Assembly: GCF_013488205.1 (NCBI RefSeq)
Contig: NZ_CP040908.1
Coordinates: 2,209,876-2,273,875, forward strand
Length of the DNA: 64,000 nucleotides
Direction: 5' to 3'
From: Empedobacter falsenii
GTDB taxonomy: Bacteria; Bacteroidota; Bacteroidia; Flavobacteriales; Weeksellaceae
Within the stretch, counting starts at the first letter, position 1, and every line of letters begins with the position of its first letter. A program made the translations under genes and the position numbers. The notes beneath the pieces were generated by a model. It ran no database searches. It worked only from the letters and a program-made list of their open reading frames with translations, and was not told the DNA's origin. This document shows positions 36,380 through 45,280 of the stretch, piece after piece.

Positions 36380-38056
36380 ATGAAATTGAAATCAATTCTA
36401 CTTATCATTTTTTGTATTCAGGCTATTTTTCTTGATGCACAAGAAACCTATAAAATTACGTATGAACGCTTTTCGAATGGAAAGAAAGTCGAAGAAAATA
36501 ACCCCATACAAGTTATTGCGAATACAAAAGAAACCGTTATTGGAAAGCAACAAAGTTTTAGTAATTCTTCAAATTATCCTGATGAAATGTTTTATTATAC
36601 CAAAACAAATCCATCAATTATTTCCTTGATTACACAATTTGCCCCGACTAATTCTATTATTACAAATGATTCTGTCGCGTTTAATAAATCTGTTTTCACG
36701 ATTTCTAAAGAAACAAAACGAATTTTAGGTTTACGTTGTAAAAAAGCAACAACAAATATTAATTCGAATACAATAGACGTTTGGTTTGTTGACAATATGG
36801 AATTGAATGCCTCTCCAACAATGGTTGGAATGAATTTAGGTTTTGTGTTAGAACTTACACGAAATAATAATTCAACGATTCGAGCTTCGAAAATAGAACG
36901 CGAAAAAGATTTGATTCCAAGTCAATTTATCCAAAAAGAATTGCATCAAAATAGAGTTGATTTGTTGACATATAAAGACATTATTTGGAAAAGTAAATTC
37001 GTTGATATTCCACTTTTATCACATCAACAAGTTAATTTTAGTAAAGATTTTTCTTCAAATGATTCAATTTATCGTTTTGCAAATGGAACTGTTGTAGTTC
37101 GAAAAATTAAAATTCCTCAAATTAAAGAAGGAAGCCAAGTTTTCTTAAATGTTTCGCAACAATCAAATGGTGATGCTTACGACAGAACAGGTTCTGTATT
37201 TTTGATCCCGCGTGATTCTAAAATTACATTTATGGATGGTTTGCAAAAAGGAATCAATGAATTACCAATTTATACATCAGCAAATAACAAGAAATATCAA
37301 GGTTATTTTTTGACAGAAAATTATTCGCCAACGATAGAATTAATGCGCTTTTTCACACCTTTTGGAATTAATAAATTCAATCATATTCAATTAAAAAATC
37401 AAACTTGGGAAACCGAAGCAAAATATCGTCAAGAAATCACAGAATTTCAAGGTTTATTATCTGATCAAGAAGTTTTGATTGGTTTCTTCATTGGAAATTA
37501 TGATCAAGGCGGACATATTATTTCTGCCAATATTTCTGTTCATCCATCAGGTTCTACAACAATGCCAATTAAAAAGGCTTTACCAATTTTCAATACTGCA
37601 AATGTGATGGAAATGGCTGGACAAGAATACTCTACTTTGTTCGAAAATCCGAATGGTTTTACAGTAGAATTCACGTTGAAAGAAGATTACAATAATGCTA
37701 AATTACGTTTTACAACAACTGGACATGGCGGTTGGGAAAATGGTGATGAATTTGTTCCGAAAGAAAATAGTATTTTTCTTGATGGACAAAAAGTATTTAA
37801 TATAGTTCCTTGGAGACAAGATTGTGGTTCTTATCGCGCTTACAATCCAGCTTCTGGTAATTTTGACAATGGTTTATCATCATCTGATTATAGTCGTTCT
37901 AATTGGTGTCCAGGAACAATTACAAATCCTTATTTTATAGATTTGGGCAATTTAAAAGCCGGAAAACATAGTATACAAGTAAAAATTCCGCAAGGAAAAC
38001 CTGAAGGAAATAGTTTCAGTTATTGGAATGTTTCTGGTGTTCTTTTAGGAGAATAA
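36380..38056 (+). CDS. PNGase F-like peptide-N-glycosidase with GLPGLI-like N-terminal domain
   Basis: A 558-residue secreted protein in two parts. After the signal (ending FLDAQ) residues about 21-175 resemble GLPGLI proteins: ISKETKRILGLRCKKATT and SPTMVGMNLGFVLELT align with the SKEESTILGNKVRKAT and NGLPGLILKI blocks of the neighbouring family. Residues about 200-558 resemble PNGase F: GDAYDRTGSVF contains Asp268, equal in position to the catalytic Asp60 of Elizabethkingia PNGase F, and HGGWENGDEF and SRSNWCPG are further matches. It would release N-glycans from glycoproteins outside the cell. The added N-terminal domain corresponds to the bowl-like domain of the longer PNGase F-II type. 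Confidence 0.85.
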   Translation: MKLKSILLIIFCIQAIFLDAQETYKITYERFSNGKKVEENNPIQVIANTKETVIGKQQSFSNSSNYPDEMFYYTKTNPSIISLITQFAPTNSIITNDSVAFNKSVFTISKETKRILGLRCKKATTNINSNTIDVWFVDNMELNASPTMVGMNLGFVLELTRNNNSTIRASKIEREKDLIPSQFIQKELHQNRVDLLTYKDIIWKSKFVDIPLLSHQQVNFSKDFSSNDSIYRFANGTVVVRKIKIPQIKEGSQVFLNVSQQSNGDAYDRTGSVFLIPRDSKITFMDGLQKGINELPIYTSANNKKYQGYFLTENYSPTIELMRFFTPFGINKFNHIQLKNQTWETEAKYRQEITEFQGLLSDQEVLIGFFIGNYDQGGHIISANISVHPSGSTTMPIKKALPIFNTANVMEMAGQEYSTLFENPNGFTVEFTLKEDYNNAKLRFTTTGHGGWENGDEFVPKENSIFLDGQKVFNIVPWRQDCGSYRAYNPASGNFDNGLSSSDYSRSNWCPGTITNPYFIDLGNLKAGKHSIQVKIPQGKPEGNSFSYWNVSGVLLGE

Positions 38057-38079
38057 TTTTTTTGAAGCAAAAAGATTTG

Positions 38080-39006
38080 TTAAACGTCTTTTTGCTCTAT
38101 TTTTTTATGATTTATCAAAACCGTTAACCAATCTACAATATCTTGATATACTTCATCTTTGATAGATTCATTCAATATTTCATGTCTCAAGTTTGGATAT
38201 AGTTTCATTGTTACATATTGAAATCCATTTTGCTTTAAATCTTTATACGATTCCAAAACTCCTTTACCAAAATCACCAATTGGATCATCTGCTCCACTCA
38301 CAAAATAAATAGGTAAAGATTGCGGTATATCTTTTGCCCAATTCTTTTTTGTTGCTTGTATATTTAAATTAATCAAAGTATAAAAACCGTTAACAGTGAA
38401 AGGTATTCCGCAAAGAGGATCTTTCAGAAAATTTAAACGATTTAACTCATCTAAACTAAGCCAATTAGTCTCATGAAAATTTTCTTCATTTTGAAAATGT
38501 TTATTATTCGATTTTGAAAAAATAGTATTAAGTAATTGACTTCTTTTATGAGGAATCAATTTATTTAGAATACTTAAAAAACTACTCAATAATTTAATTC
38601 CAGGAATCCTACCTCCTGTTCCCATAATTATAGCACCATCAAAGTGATTTCCATATTCTTGAAGTAGGCAACGTGTTATAAACGATCCCATTGAATGCCC
38701 CAAAATAAAATGTGGTAATAAAGGGTATTCATTCTCTAACAAATTAGCTAACTCTTTTGCCGTCTTTATTAAATTTTCTTTTGGATTATCTAAGCAGAAA
38801 AAACTGTAATCTTCTTCTATTTTAGCTGTTTTTCCATGTCCTAAATGATCATATAACAAAACTAGAATTCCTTTGTCAGCCAAGTACTTTGCAAAATTTT
38901 CATATCGCCCACTATGTTCTTGCATACCATGGACAATAAGTAAAGTAGCTATAATTTCATCTTCTGGAAGAATTACTCTATAATAAACATTCTCTGGTAT
39001 TGACAT
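38080..39006 (-). CDS. alpha/beta hydrolase, monoacylglycerol-lipase-like
   Basis: A 308-residue cytoplasmic hydrolase. The oxyanion-hole block is VHGMQEHSGRYENFAKYL, the nucleophile elbow is ILGHSMGSF (Ser), the acid is in VSGADDPIGDFG and the His in LYPNLRHEILNE. The lid insertion between about 140 and 210 fits the monoacylglycerol lipase / lysophospholipase group (serine aminopeptidase S33 domain). No signal peptide is present. The gene converges on the PNGase F gene without a strong terminator. Confidence 0.9.
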   Translation of the reverse strand: MSIPENVYYRVILPEDEIIATLLIVHGMQEHSGRYENFAKYLADKGILVLLYDHLGHGKTAKIEEDYSFFCLDNPKENLIKTAKELANLLENEYPLLPHFILGHSMGSFITRCLLQEYGNHFDGAIIMGTGGRIPGIKLLSSFLSILNKLIPHKRSQLLNTIFSKSNNKHFQNEENFHETNWLSLDELNRLNFLKDPLCGIPFTVNGFYTLINLNIQATKKNWAKDIPQSLPIYFVSGADDPIGDFGKGVLESYKDLKQNGFQYVTMKLYPNLRHEILNESIKDEVYQDIVDWLTVLINHKKIEQKDV

Positions 39007-39137
39007 TTTTATTAAGATTTAATTATTAAATTACAGTTTTACTTATTCAAAATAAACATTTTTATGAATAAATCATTGACTTTTTCAACAAATTTCAAGC
39101 CGATAAATAAGATCTAAAATTTCTAATTTTTATAACT

Positions 39138-39175
39138 AAAAAAACGAGGTAAATAAAAATTAACCTCGTTTTTTT
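39138..39175 (-). terminator. terminator of the amidohydrolase gene
   Basis: AAAAAACGAGGT and ACCTCGTTTTTT around a 12-base AT-rich loop, 18 bases beyond the stop of the minus-strand amidohydrolase gene. Confidence 0.83.
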
Positions 39176-39192
39176 TATGATGTATGATAATT

Positions 39193-40524
39193 TTACTTTT
39201 TCGTTTTAATTGTATTCTTATAAATCTGACCATCTTTAATAATCACTAAAAAGTTTTTATCAGGATTAGCAATTAATGATAAATCTTTCAACGGATTTCC
39301 ATCAACCAAAATCAAATCTGCTAAAGCTTGTTCTTCTACAACACCTAATTTCCCTGGATATGGACTTCTTAAACCAGATAATTGCAACAGTTCTCCATTA
39401 TCTTGTGTTATCATTTTCAGAATTTCAGCATTTGTAAACCATTTTTGAAGACGTAAAATATAACTATTTTGCTCATCATTCAACTCAGGTTCAAACAAGA
39501 AATCCGTTCCCCATGCGAGCTTCACACCAAGTTTTTTTGCTAATGGCCAAACTTTATCTTGACCATCCAAAACTGGTTTACGTTTTTCTTTTCGCTGCTC
39601 GTCCATGTTTTCATTATTATCCATCAAATTTTGAAGGCTTAACCAAACACCTTTTTTAGCAAGAATTTTCAAAGTTTCTTCATCTAACATTTGACCATGC
39701 TCAATTGACTTCACTCCTGCTTCCACAGCGCGTTGCACAGCTCTCGGCGTATAGGCATGTACCATTACATACGTTCCCCAATCTTCAGCAGCATCAACAG
39801 CCGCTTTCATTTCGTCAAAAGTATATTGCGTAACATCAATCGGATCATAAGCAGAAGACGTTCCACCACCTGCCATCAATTTGATTTGACTCGCACCAAA
39901 GCGTAAATTTTCTCTTGTTGCTGTCAAAACTTCATATCTTCCATCAGCAATAAAAGTAGCTCCTAATTCCTCTGCACGAGATGCTTTTCCAAAAAAACGA
40001 CGCGAACGTTCATCAGGAGTTCTAAAATCTCCGTGACCAGCCGTTTGACTAATCGTTGCTCCTGAAGGCCAAATTCTAGGTCCTGCAACTTTACCTTTAT
40101 CAATGGCTAGTTTCAAAGGAAAAATTGGTCCTCCAGCATCACGAACACTCGTAAAACCTCGCATCAACATTTTGTGGGAAGCTTCGCCAACTTTATTCAT
40201 TAACATTTCTTCTGACATATCTGGCGACATCATTTGCGCCATCGTCAATGAACCAAATACCATGTGTACATGAACATCGATTAAACCTGGCATCAACGTT
40301 TTTCCTCCTCCATTAATTTTTACAACATCTTGATTAGGTGAAGAAATTTTTGCAGAACTAATTTTTTCAATTTTTTGACCAGAAACCAAAACATTCATCG
40401 GTGATGTTAATGCTTGAGTTTGATGATCTAAAATTCTAACATTTTCAATCAGAATCTGCTTTGTTTGAGCAAAAGTAAAAGTGGTAGCGAGAAAAAAAAG
40501 TGCTATTATCGACTTTATTTTCAT
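39193..40524 (-). CDS. secreted metal-dependent amidohydrolase (imidazolonepropionase/prolidase-like)
   Basis: A 443-residue amidohydrolase with a signal peptide ending TFTFAQ. The metal-binding HxH lies in LMPGLIDVHVHMVFG, a Lys that may be carboxylated lies further on, then VMVHAYTPRAVQRAVEAGVKSIEHG provides two His. LAWGTDFLFEPE carries the final metal Asp. This pattern matches exported Xaa-Pro dipeptidase/imidazolonepropionase-like amidohydrolases. It probably acts on cyclic or dipeptide amides in the periplasm; the exact substrate is unknown. It is monocistronic. Confidence 0.88.
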   Translation of the reverse strand: MKIKSIIALFFLATTFTFAQTKQILIENVRILDHQTQALTSPMNVLVSGQKIEKISSAKISSPNQDVVKINGGGKTLMPGLIDVHVHMVFGSLTMAQMMSPDMSEEMLMNKVGEASHKMLMRGFTSVRDAGGPIFPLKLAIDKGKVAGPRIWPSGATISQTAGHGDFRTPDERSRRFFGKASRAEELGATFIADGRYEVLTATRENLRFGASQIKLMAGGGTSSAYDPIDVTQYTFDEMKAAVDAAEDWGTYVMVHAYTPRAVQRAVEAGVKSIEHGQMLDEETLKILAKKGVWLSLQNLMDNNENMDEQRKEKRKPVLDGQDKVWPLAKKLGVKLAWGTDFLFEPELNDEQNSYILRLQKWFTNAEILKMITQDNGELLQLSGLRSPYPGKLGVVEEQALADLILVDGNPLKDLSLIANPDKNFLVIIKDGQIYKNTIKTKK

Positions 40525-40635
40525 AATTTATTGTTTAATTGCCCTAAAGATACGTTGAAAGTGTGTATTTGAGGATAAAAAAAGATGATTTCTTAATTAA
40601 ATGAAAACAATTCTTTTCTAAATCTATTCTATCTC

Positions 40636-41511
40636 CTAACCTTTAGCTAAATCTATTATTTTCTTAACTATTGTGACAAGTACCACAACCAATAATCCTG
40701 CAACTAATGCAATCAAAGCTTCGCTAATCATCATTGGAATTGCTGTAGGTAAATGATGATGAATATAATCGATGTTGTGAACAAATATTCCGCCTGAAAC
40801 CAATAAAAGCGCAACAGTCCCTACAAATCCTAAAATTTTAATCACATAAGGCAATGCATCAACTAAAAAGTGTCCTAATTTAGAAACAGCTCCTTTGTCA
40901 TGTGATGCTTTTATCAGTTTAAAACCTGCATCATCCATACGAACAATTAAAGTTACAATCCCGTAAACGCCAATAGTTGCTAAAATTGCAATAAACGAAA
41001 CTGTAAAAACTTGTGTCAACATTGGTTGTTCCAAAACTGTACTCAATGCAATAATCACAATTTCTATCGAAAGGATAAAGTCCGTTATAATAGCAGATTT
41101 CACTTTTGATTTTTCCGAAACTTGTTTCTTATCTTCTACTTTATCTTCATGAATAACTTCTGAACCTTTTTTTGGACGGTGAAAAATAAACTCGATTATC
41201 TTCTCTACACCTTCAAAAGCTAAATAAAAACCTCCCAAAATCAAAACATATTTTATCACTTCTGGCATATAATGATTTAGTGTCAAAACAATTGGAACAA
41301 TAATTAATTTATTGATAAAAGAACCTTTTGTAATTGCCCATAAAACAGGTATTTCACGCGAAGACAAAAATCCCGTCGCTTTCTCAGCATTTACAGCCAA
41401 ATCATCTCCTAAAATTCCTGCTGTTTTACTCGCTGCCACTTTACTTGTAACCGCTACATCATCCATCAATGCTGCAATATCATCTAAAATTGCAAATATT
41501 CCTGAAGCCAT
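40636..41511 (-). CDS. DUF808 (YedI-like) membrane protein
   Basis: A 291-residue membrane protein beginning ASGIFAILDDIAALMDDVAV and continuing SREIPVLWAITKGSFINKLI, both hallmarks of the DUF808/YedI family. There are about six hydrophobic segments, with a charged loop near residues 115-140. Members are inner-membrane proteins of unknown role. Nothing in the neighbourhood adds to this. Its start lies about 200 bases from the divergent Crp gene. Confidence 0.9.
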   Translation of the reverse strand: MASGIFAILDDIAALMDDVAVTSKVAASKTAGILGDDLAVNAEKATGFLSSREIPVLWAITKGSFINKLIIVPIVLTLNHYMPEVIKYVLILGGFYLAFEGVEKIIEFIFHRPKKGSEVIHEDKVEDKKQVSEKSKVKSAIITDFILSIEIVIIALSTVLEQPMLTQVFTVSFIAILATIGVYGIVTLIVRMDDAGFKLIKASHDKGAVSKLGHFLVDALPYVIKILGFVGTVALLLVSGGIFVHNIDYIHHHLPTAIPMMISEALIALVAGLLVVVLVTIVKKIIDLAKG

Positions 41512-41635
41512 ATTATTGTTATTTTTTGGTTCGTAAAAGTAAAAAATAATGACAAATCTTTACAGATTATTTTCATGTTCTTTCAACGATTCATTTCAAG
41601 CAAATTGAACTCCAAATTTTGACTATAATTCTGAT

Positions 41636-41643
41636 TAATTTTG
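41636..41643 (+). promoter_or_regulatory. TAnnTTTG -7 element for the Crp/AhpD pair
   Basis: TAATTTTG matches the -7 consensus, giving a leader of about 60 bases before the ATG at 41709. A possible -33 is not well placed. Confidence 0.45.
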
Positions 41644-41708
41644 AACTAAATTAAGTTCTTTCGGAAACTAATCATTAATTTTAAAGAGGAATACATTAAG
41701 CTTATAAA

Positions 41709-42293
41709 ATGGAAAATTCTTTCGATCAGTTAAAAAAACATATGCAAATTTTCACTTCAATTTCTGAAGAAGAATTTCATGATTCAGTCCAATATTTTGA
41801 AGAGTTTTCGGTGAAGAAAAAAGAAATGATTAAAAGAGCAGGAACAATTAGTACATATAATTATTTTATTGTTTCTGGATGTATTCGATTATTTTTCATC
41901 AATCAAAAAGGTGTAGAACAAACCATTGATTTTGCTATCGAAAATTGGTGGTTGACAGATTTGTTTTCTTATATCAATCAGCAAAATTCTGAGTTTTATA
42001 TTCAAGCTGTAGAAAATTCTATCATTATAAAAATGAGTAAGACAAACGAAAAAATTTTATGCCAAAAACACCCTATTTTCAATTCATATTTCAAACAAAT
42101 TTATCAAAAAGCAAATGCTGCTGATCAAATGCGTTCCAAATATTTGAAAGAGTTTTCGAAAGAGGAGTTTTATCTTCATTTCAAGAAAAATTTTCCTGAG
42201 TTTTTACAACGTGTTCCGCAATATTTATTGGCTTCTTATTTAGGTTTCACACCCGAATATTTAAGCGAAATCCGAAAGAAAGAGTTTTCTTAA
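41709..42293 (+). CDS. Crp/Fnr family regulator
   Basis: A 194-residue protein with a cyclic-nucleotide-binding-like barrel (about 20-125, with VKKKEMIKRAGTISTYNYFI) and a C-terminal helical region ending YLLASYLGFTPEYLSEIRKKEF, a short winged-helix of the Crp type. It lacks the full PRxGxR-type phosphate cassette, so cAMP binding is doubtful. It lies 54 bases before an AhpD-like gene, a recurrent pairing in Bacteroidota, and probably controls it. Confidence 0.87.
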   Translation: MENSFDQLKKHMQIFTSISEEEFHDSVQYFEEFSVKKKEMIKRAGTISTYNYFIVSGCIRLFFINQKGVEQTIDFAIENWWLTDLFSYINQQNSEFYIQAVENSIIIKMSKTNEKILCQKHPIFNSYFKQIYQKANAADQMRSKYLKEFSKEEFYLHFKKNFPEFLQRVPQYLLASYLGFTPEYLSEIRKKEFS

Positions 42294-42347
42294 ACCAGTT
42301 TAATTTTATTGAATAAATAATCGACGAACTTTGTTAAAAATTAAGAA

Positions 42348-42782
42348 ATGAAATCACGATTAAACATTCAAAAATTAGAACCAAAAGCTTACGAAGCGAT
42401 GTATGGTTTAGAGAATTTTTTAGCAAATTCTGAATTAGATAAATTGTATTTAGAGCTTATCAAAATCAGAGCTTCACAAATCAATGGTTGCGCTTTTTGT
42501 ATTAATATGCACACCAAAGATGCGATGAAATTAGGCGAAACAAATCAACGTATTTTTTTGTTGAATGCGTGGCGAGAAACGACACTTTTTACAGAAGAAG
42601 AACGTGTAATATTGGCGATGACCGAAGAAATTACAAATATTAGTCAACATGGTTTATCAGAAGAAACCTATCAAAAAGCTTTGGCACTTTTTTCTGAAAA
42701 TTATATTGCGATTATCATTATTGCAATTACCACGATTAATGCCTGGAATAGAATTGCGATCAGTTCTCATATGATGGTTTAA
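42348..42782 (+). CDS. carboxymuconolactone decarboxylase family / AhpD-like protein
   Basis: A 144-residue helical protein with the AhpD-type redox motif INGCAFCINMHTKDAMKLGE (Cys-x-x-Cys and the nearby His). Family members are alkylhydroperoxidase-like or decarboxylases. The first part (PKAYEAMYGLENFLANS) and TPLF-like segments match the Bacteroidota subgroup commonly found after a Crp-type regulator. A role in peroxide or carbonyl stress is an inference. A terminator follows the stop. Confidence 0.88.
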   Translation: MKSRLNIQKLEPKAYEAMYGLENFLANSELDKLYLELIKIRASQINGCAFCINMHTKDAMKLGETNQRIFLLNAWRETTLFTEEERVILAMTEEITNISQHGLSEETYQKALALFSENYIAIIIIAITTINAWNRIAISSHMMV

Positions 42783-42788
42783 AATTTT

Positions 42789-42814
42789 AGCTTCAGAAAT
42801 CTGAAGCTTTTTTT
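42789..42814 (+). terminator. terminator after the AhpD-like gene
   Basis: AGCTTCAG and CTGAAGCT around AAAT, followed by a T run. It lies 6 bases past the stop. Confidence 0.87.
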
Positions 42815-42846
42815 GTCTAAAAATCGGCTTTCGGACTAAAATAGTT

Positions 42847-42854
42847 TAATTTTG
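42847..42854 (+). promoter_or_regulatory. TAnnTTTG -7 element for the AAA ATPase gene
   Basis: TAATTTTG matches the -7 consensus and ends 20 bases before the ATG at 42875. Confidence 0.5.
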
Positions 42855-42874
42855 AGTCTTGAAGTAAAATTGAT

Positions 42875-43588
42875 ATGAATATTTACGATTTAATTGTTGA
42901 CGATAAGGAAGAAATTTCTTTGAATGATGTTTTTTTAGATGATCAAAATCTTGCGCAAGTAAAACAACTTATCAAAGAACATCGATATATAGAGGAATTG
43001 AGCAAATATAATTTACCTGTCAATAATAAAATTTTGTTACATGGATTTTCGGGTTGTGGAAAAACAACAACTGCAAAAGCAATTGCAAATGAAATCGGAA
43101 AACCTATATTGATTCTGAATTTAAGTAATATTGTTTCGTCAAGAATCGGTGAAACTTCACAAAATATTCGAATGCTTTTTGATAAAGCTGCTCGTGAAAA
43201 AGCAATTCTATTTTTGGATGAGTTTGATCAAATCGGAAAAGCGCGTGGAAATGATGACAAAGATGTTGGCGAAATGCGTCGTTTGGTGAACACGGTAATT
43301 CAATTAATTGATTATTTACCACAAAACTCATTATTGATTGCTGCAACAAATCATCCACATATTATTGATGTCGCATTGTTGAGAAGGTTTCAGTTAAAAA
43401 TTGATTTCAAAATGCCAACTTCCGAAATGTTAGATGTTTATTATGATAAACTTTTAAACGATTTACCAAAAGATATTCAATCGCTTAAACGACAATATAA
43501 CGTTTCATTTGCCGAAGCAAAAGATTATGCTCTTACAAACGCAAAAGCATTATTGATTGAAAAATTAGAACGTCAAGTAAATTCTTAA
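42875..43588 (+). CDS. stand-alone AAA+ ATPase (FtsH/26S-like core)
   Basis: A 237-residue single AAA+ domain. Walker A is HGFSGCGKTTTAKAIA, Walker B is AILFLDEFDQIGKARG, sensor 1 lies in LIAATNHPHIID and the arginine-finger region is VALLRRFQLKIDF. There is no protease, transmembrane or substrate-binding domain, so it is a solitary ATPase. Such proteins may remodel unknown partners, as toxin-linked or small AAA factors do. The next gene, a GNAT, starts 9 bases on, so the two may be co-expressed. The role is unknown. Confidence 0.88.
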   Translation: MNIYDLIVDDKEEISLNDVFLDDQNLAQVKQLIKEHRYIEELSKYNLPVNNKILLHGFSGCGKTTTAKAIANEIGKPILILNLSNIVSSRIGETSQNIRMLFDKAAREKAILFLDEFDQIGKARGNDDKDVGEMRRLVNTVIQLIDYLPQNSLLIAATNHPHIIDVALLRRFQLKIDFKMPTSEMLDVYYDKLLNDLPKDIQSLKRQYNVSFAEAKDYALTNAKALLIEKLERQVNS

Positions 43589-43597
43589 AACCCAAAT

Positions 43598-44083
43598 ATG
43601 GAAGACGAATTAATTTATTTCAGAGAACTTTTGGATACTGATGTTGCGCGACTTTTCGAAATTTATTCGAATGCAGAAGCCATGAAATATCGCGAAACCG
43701 CACCAATGAAAACGATCGAAGATTCGTACAAAATGCTGGAAAGAAATAAAGAAAAAAAGAATTCTGGATATGAATTTCGTTTTGCTGTTATCGAAAAATC
43801 TTCTGAAACCTTGATTGGTACTGTGATGTTTCAACCTGTGCACGACAAAGCTATAATTGGCTATTCCATTGATGAACAATTTTGGAACAAAGGTTATGCA
43901 ACACGAATTATCAATCTGATTTCGAAAGAATTGAAATCGAAAAAATATATGCTGATTGAAGCTTGGGTAAAAAAAGAAAATATCGCTTCGTCTAAAGCTT
44001 TATTAAAAAATAATTTTCAACAGATTTCGCAAACAGTTTATCCAAAAAATCATCTTTTTCAATTAAGATTTACCTATTCTTAA
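43598..44083 (+). CDS. GNAT family N-acetyltransferase (RimJ/RimL-like)
   Basis: A 161-residue acetyltransferase. The C-terminal half reads AIIGYSIDEQFWNKGYATRI (acetyl-CoA loop) and ENIASSKALLKNNFQQIS, typical of the RimJ/RimL group. It directly follows the AAA ATPase gene, 9 bases apart, and probably shares its promoter. The acceptor is unknown. Confidence 0.86.
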   Translation: MEDELIYFRELLDTDVARLFEIYSNAEAMKYRETAPMKTIEDSYKMLERNKEKKNSGYEFRFAVIEKSSETLIGTVMFQPVHDKAIIGYSIDEQFWNKGYATRIINLISKELKSKKYMLIEAWVKKENIASSKALLKNNFQQISQTVYPKNHLFQLRFTYS

Positions 44084-44132
44084 GTTTTACTTAAGATAAA
44101 TCTTTAAGCGTTTATTTCTAAAATCATCGCCC

Positions 44133-44140
44133 TATTTTTG
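44133..44140 (+). promoter_or_regulatory. TAnnTTTG -7 element for the TSUP gene
   Basis: TATTTTTG matches the -7 consensus and ends 22 bases before the ATG at 44163. Confidence 0.5.
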
Positions 44141-44162
44141 TATCAGAATAAAATTTCTGATC

Positions 44163-45200
44163 ATGATTTTTACTATTTTTCTCCTATTTATTGGAGCAAT
44201 TTTAGCATTTTGGATAAGTGCAATTTGTGGCGGTGGCGCAAGTTTAATCTTAATTCCAATCCTCAATCTTATTATTCCAACTTCGTTAGTTCCTTTTTCA
44301 TTAACAATCGGAACATTTACAAGTTCTGCCTCTCGAATAGCGGCTTTCAGAAAATCTGTACATTGGAAAATCTTCTTTTGGTTTGTGCCATTTTCAATTC
44401 CAGCAGTTTTAATGGGTGCTTATTTAATCAAATTTATCAACCCAATTTATTTGCAAATTATTGTAGCTGTATTATTGATTTCAAATGTTCCACAATTATT
44501 TCTAAACAAGAAACAACAAGATAATGAAGAAAAACCTTCGTCAAAATATATTTTAGCTATTGTTGGTTTTTTAGCTGGATTCGTTTCTGGAATAACAGGT
44601 GCAATTGGTTTATTATTCAATAGATTTTATTTAAAATATGGATTAACAAAAGAAGAAATTATTGCAACACGAGCTGCCAACGAAATTATACTTCATATCA
44701 TAAAATTAATCATTTATATTGTTCTTGGTTTATATTCAAAAAACGCTTTATTACTTGGATTGACGATTGCAGTTGCCTCAATTATTTCTTCTTATACGGT
44801 CAAATATATTTTACCTTATTTTAGCGATTTTATTTTCAGAAAAGTTGGCTATGCGGCAATGGTTATTTCTGGAATTACACTTTTTTATACAAGTTCTCAA
44901 AAAATCATTCAAGAAGATAAAGTTCAACTTACAACAACAAGTAAAGGTGACGAAAATGAAACAACTTTGAAATGGCGAAACAGTGATTTTGTGATGGAAT
45001 ATTCGTTAGATGGTGAATTTGAGATTGAACGTCCAATTCAACCGAATGAATTACCTGAAAAATTATTGAAAAAATACAATGAAATTTTACCTAATTACGA
45101 TAAAATCCATCTCGAAAAAGTATTCAAAATTGGAGAAGATAGTTATGAATTTTATTGTTACAAAGGCAATAAACTAACCAAATTTGAACTGAAAGAATAG
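44163..45200 (+). CDS. TSUP (TauE/SafE-type) anion exporter with PepSY-like C-terminal extension
   Basis: A 345-residue protein. Residues about 1-245 hold seven to eight hydrophobic segments with the TSUP hallmarks AICGGGASLILIP and GFVSGITGAIGLLFNRFYL, as in sulfite/sulfonate exporters. The last 100 residues are soluble: a charged linker, then LPEKLLKKYNEILPNYDKIH and YEFYCYKGNKLTKFEL, a helix-strand-strand pattern like PepSY-type domains. Most TSUP proteins end after the membrane part, so the extension is unusual. It could bind a ligand or protease-like partner on the outer side. The transported ion is unknown. Confidence 0.82.
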   Translation: MIFTIFLLFIGAILAFWISAICGGGASLILIPILNLIIPTSLVPFSLTIGTFTSSASRIAAFRKSVHWKIFFWFVPFSIPAVLMGAYLIKFINPIYLQIIVAVLLISNVPQLFLNKKQQDNEEKPSSKYILAIVGFLAGFVSGITGAIGLLFNRFYLKYGLTKEEIIATRAANEIILHIIKLIIYIVLGLYSKNALLLGLTIAVASIISSYTVKYILPYFSDFIFRKVGYAAMVISGITLFYTSSQKIIQEDKVQLTTTSKGDENETTLKWRNSDFVMEYSLDGEFEIERPIQPNELPEKLLKKYNEILPNYDKIHLEKVFKIGEDSYEFYCYKGNKLTKFELKE

Positions 45201-45280
45201 AAGATTGAACAATTAATTTTTACGAAACATTATTTTTGATAAATTATTCTTAAGTTTAGCCAACATTACTATAAAAATTT

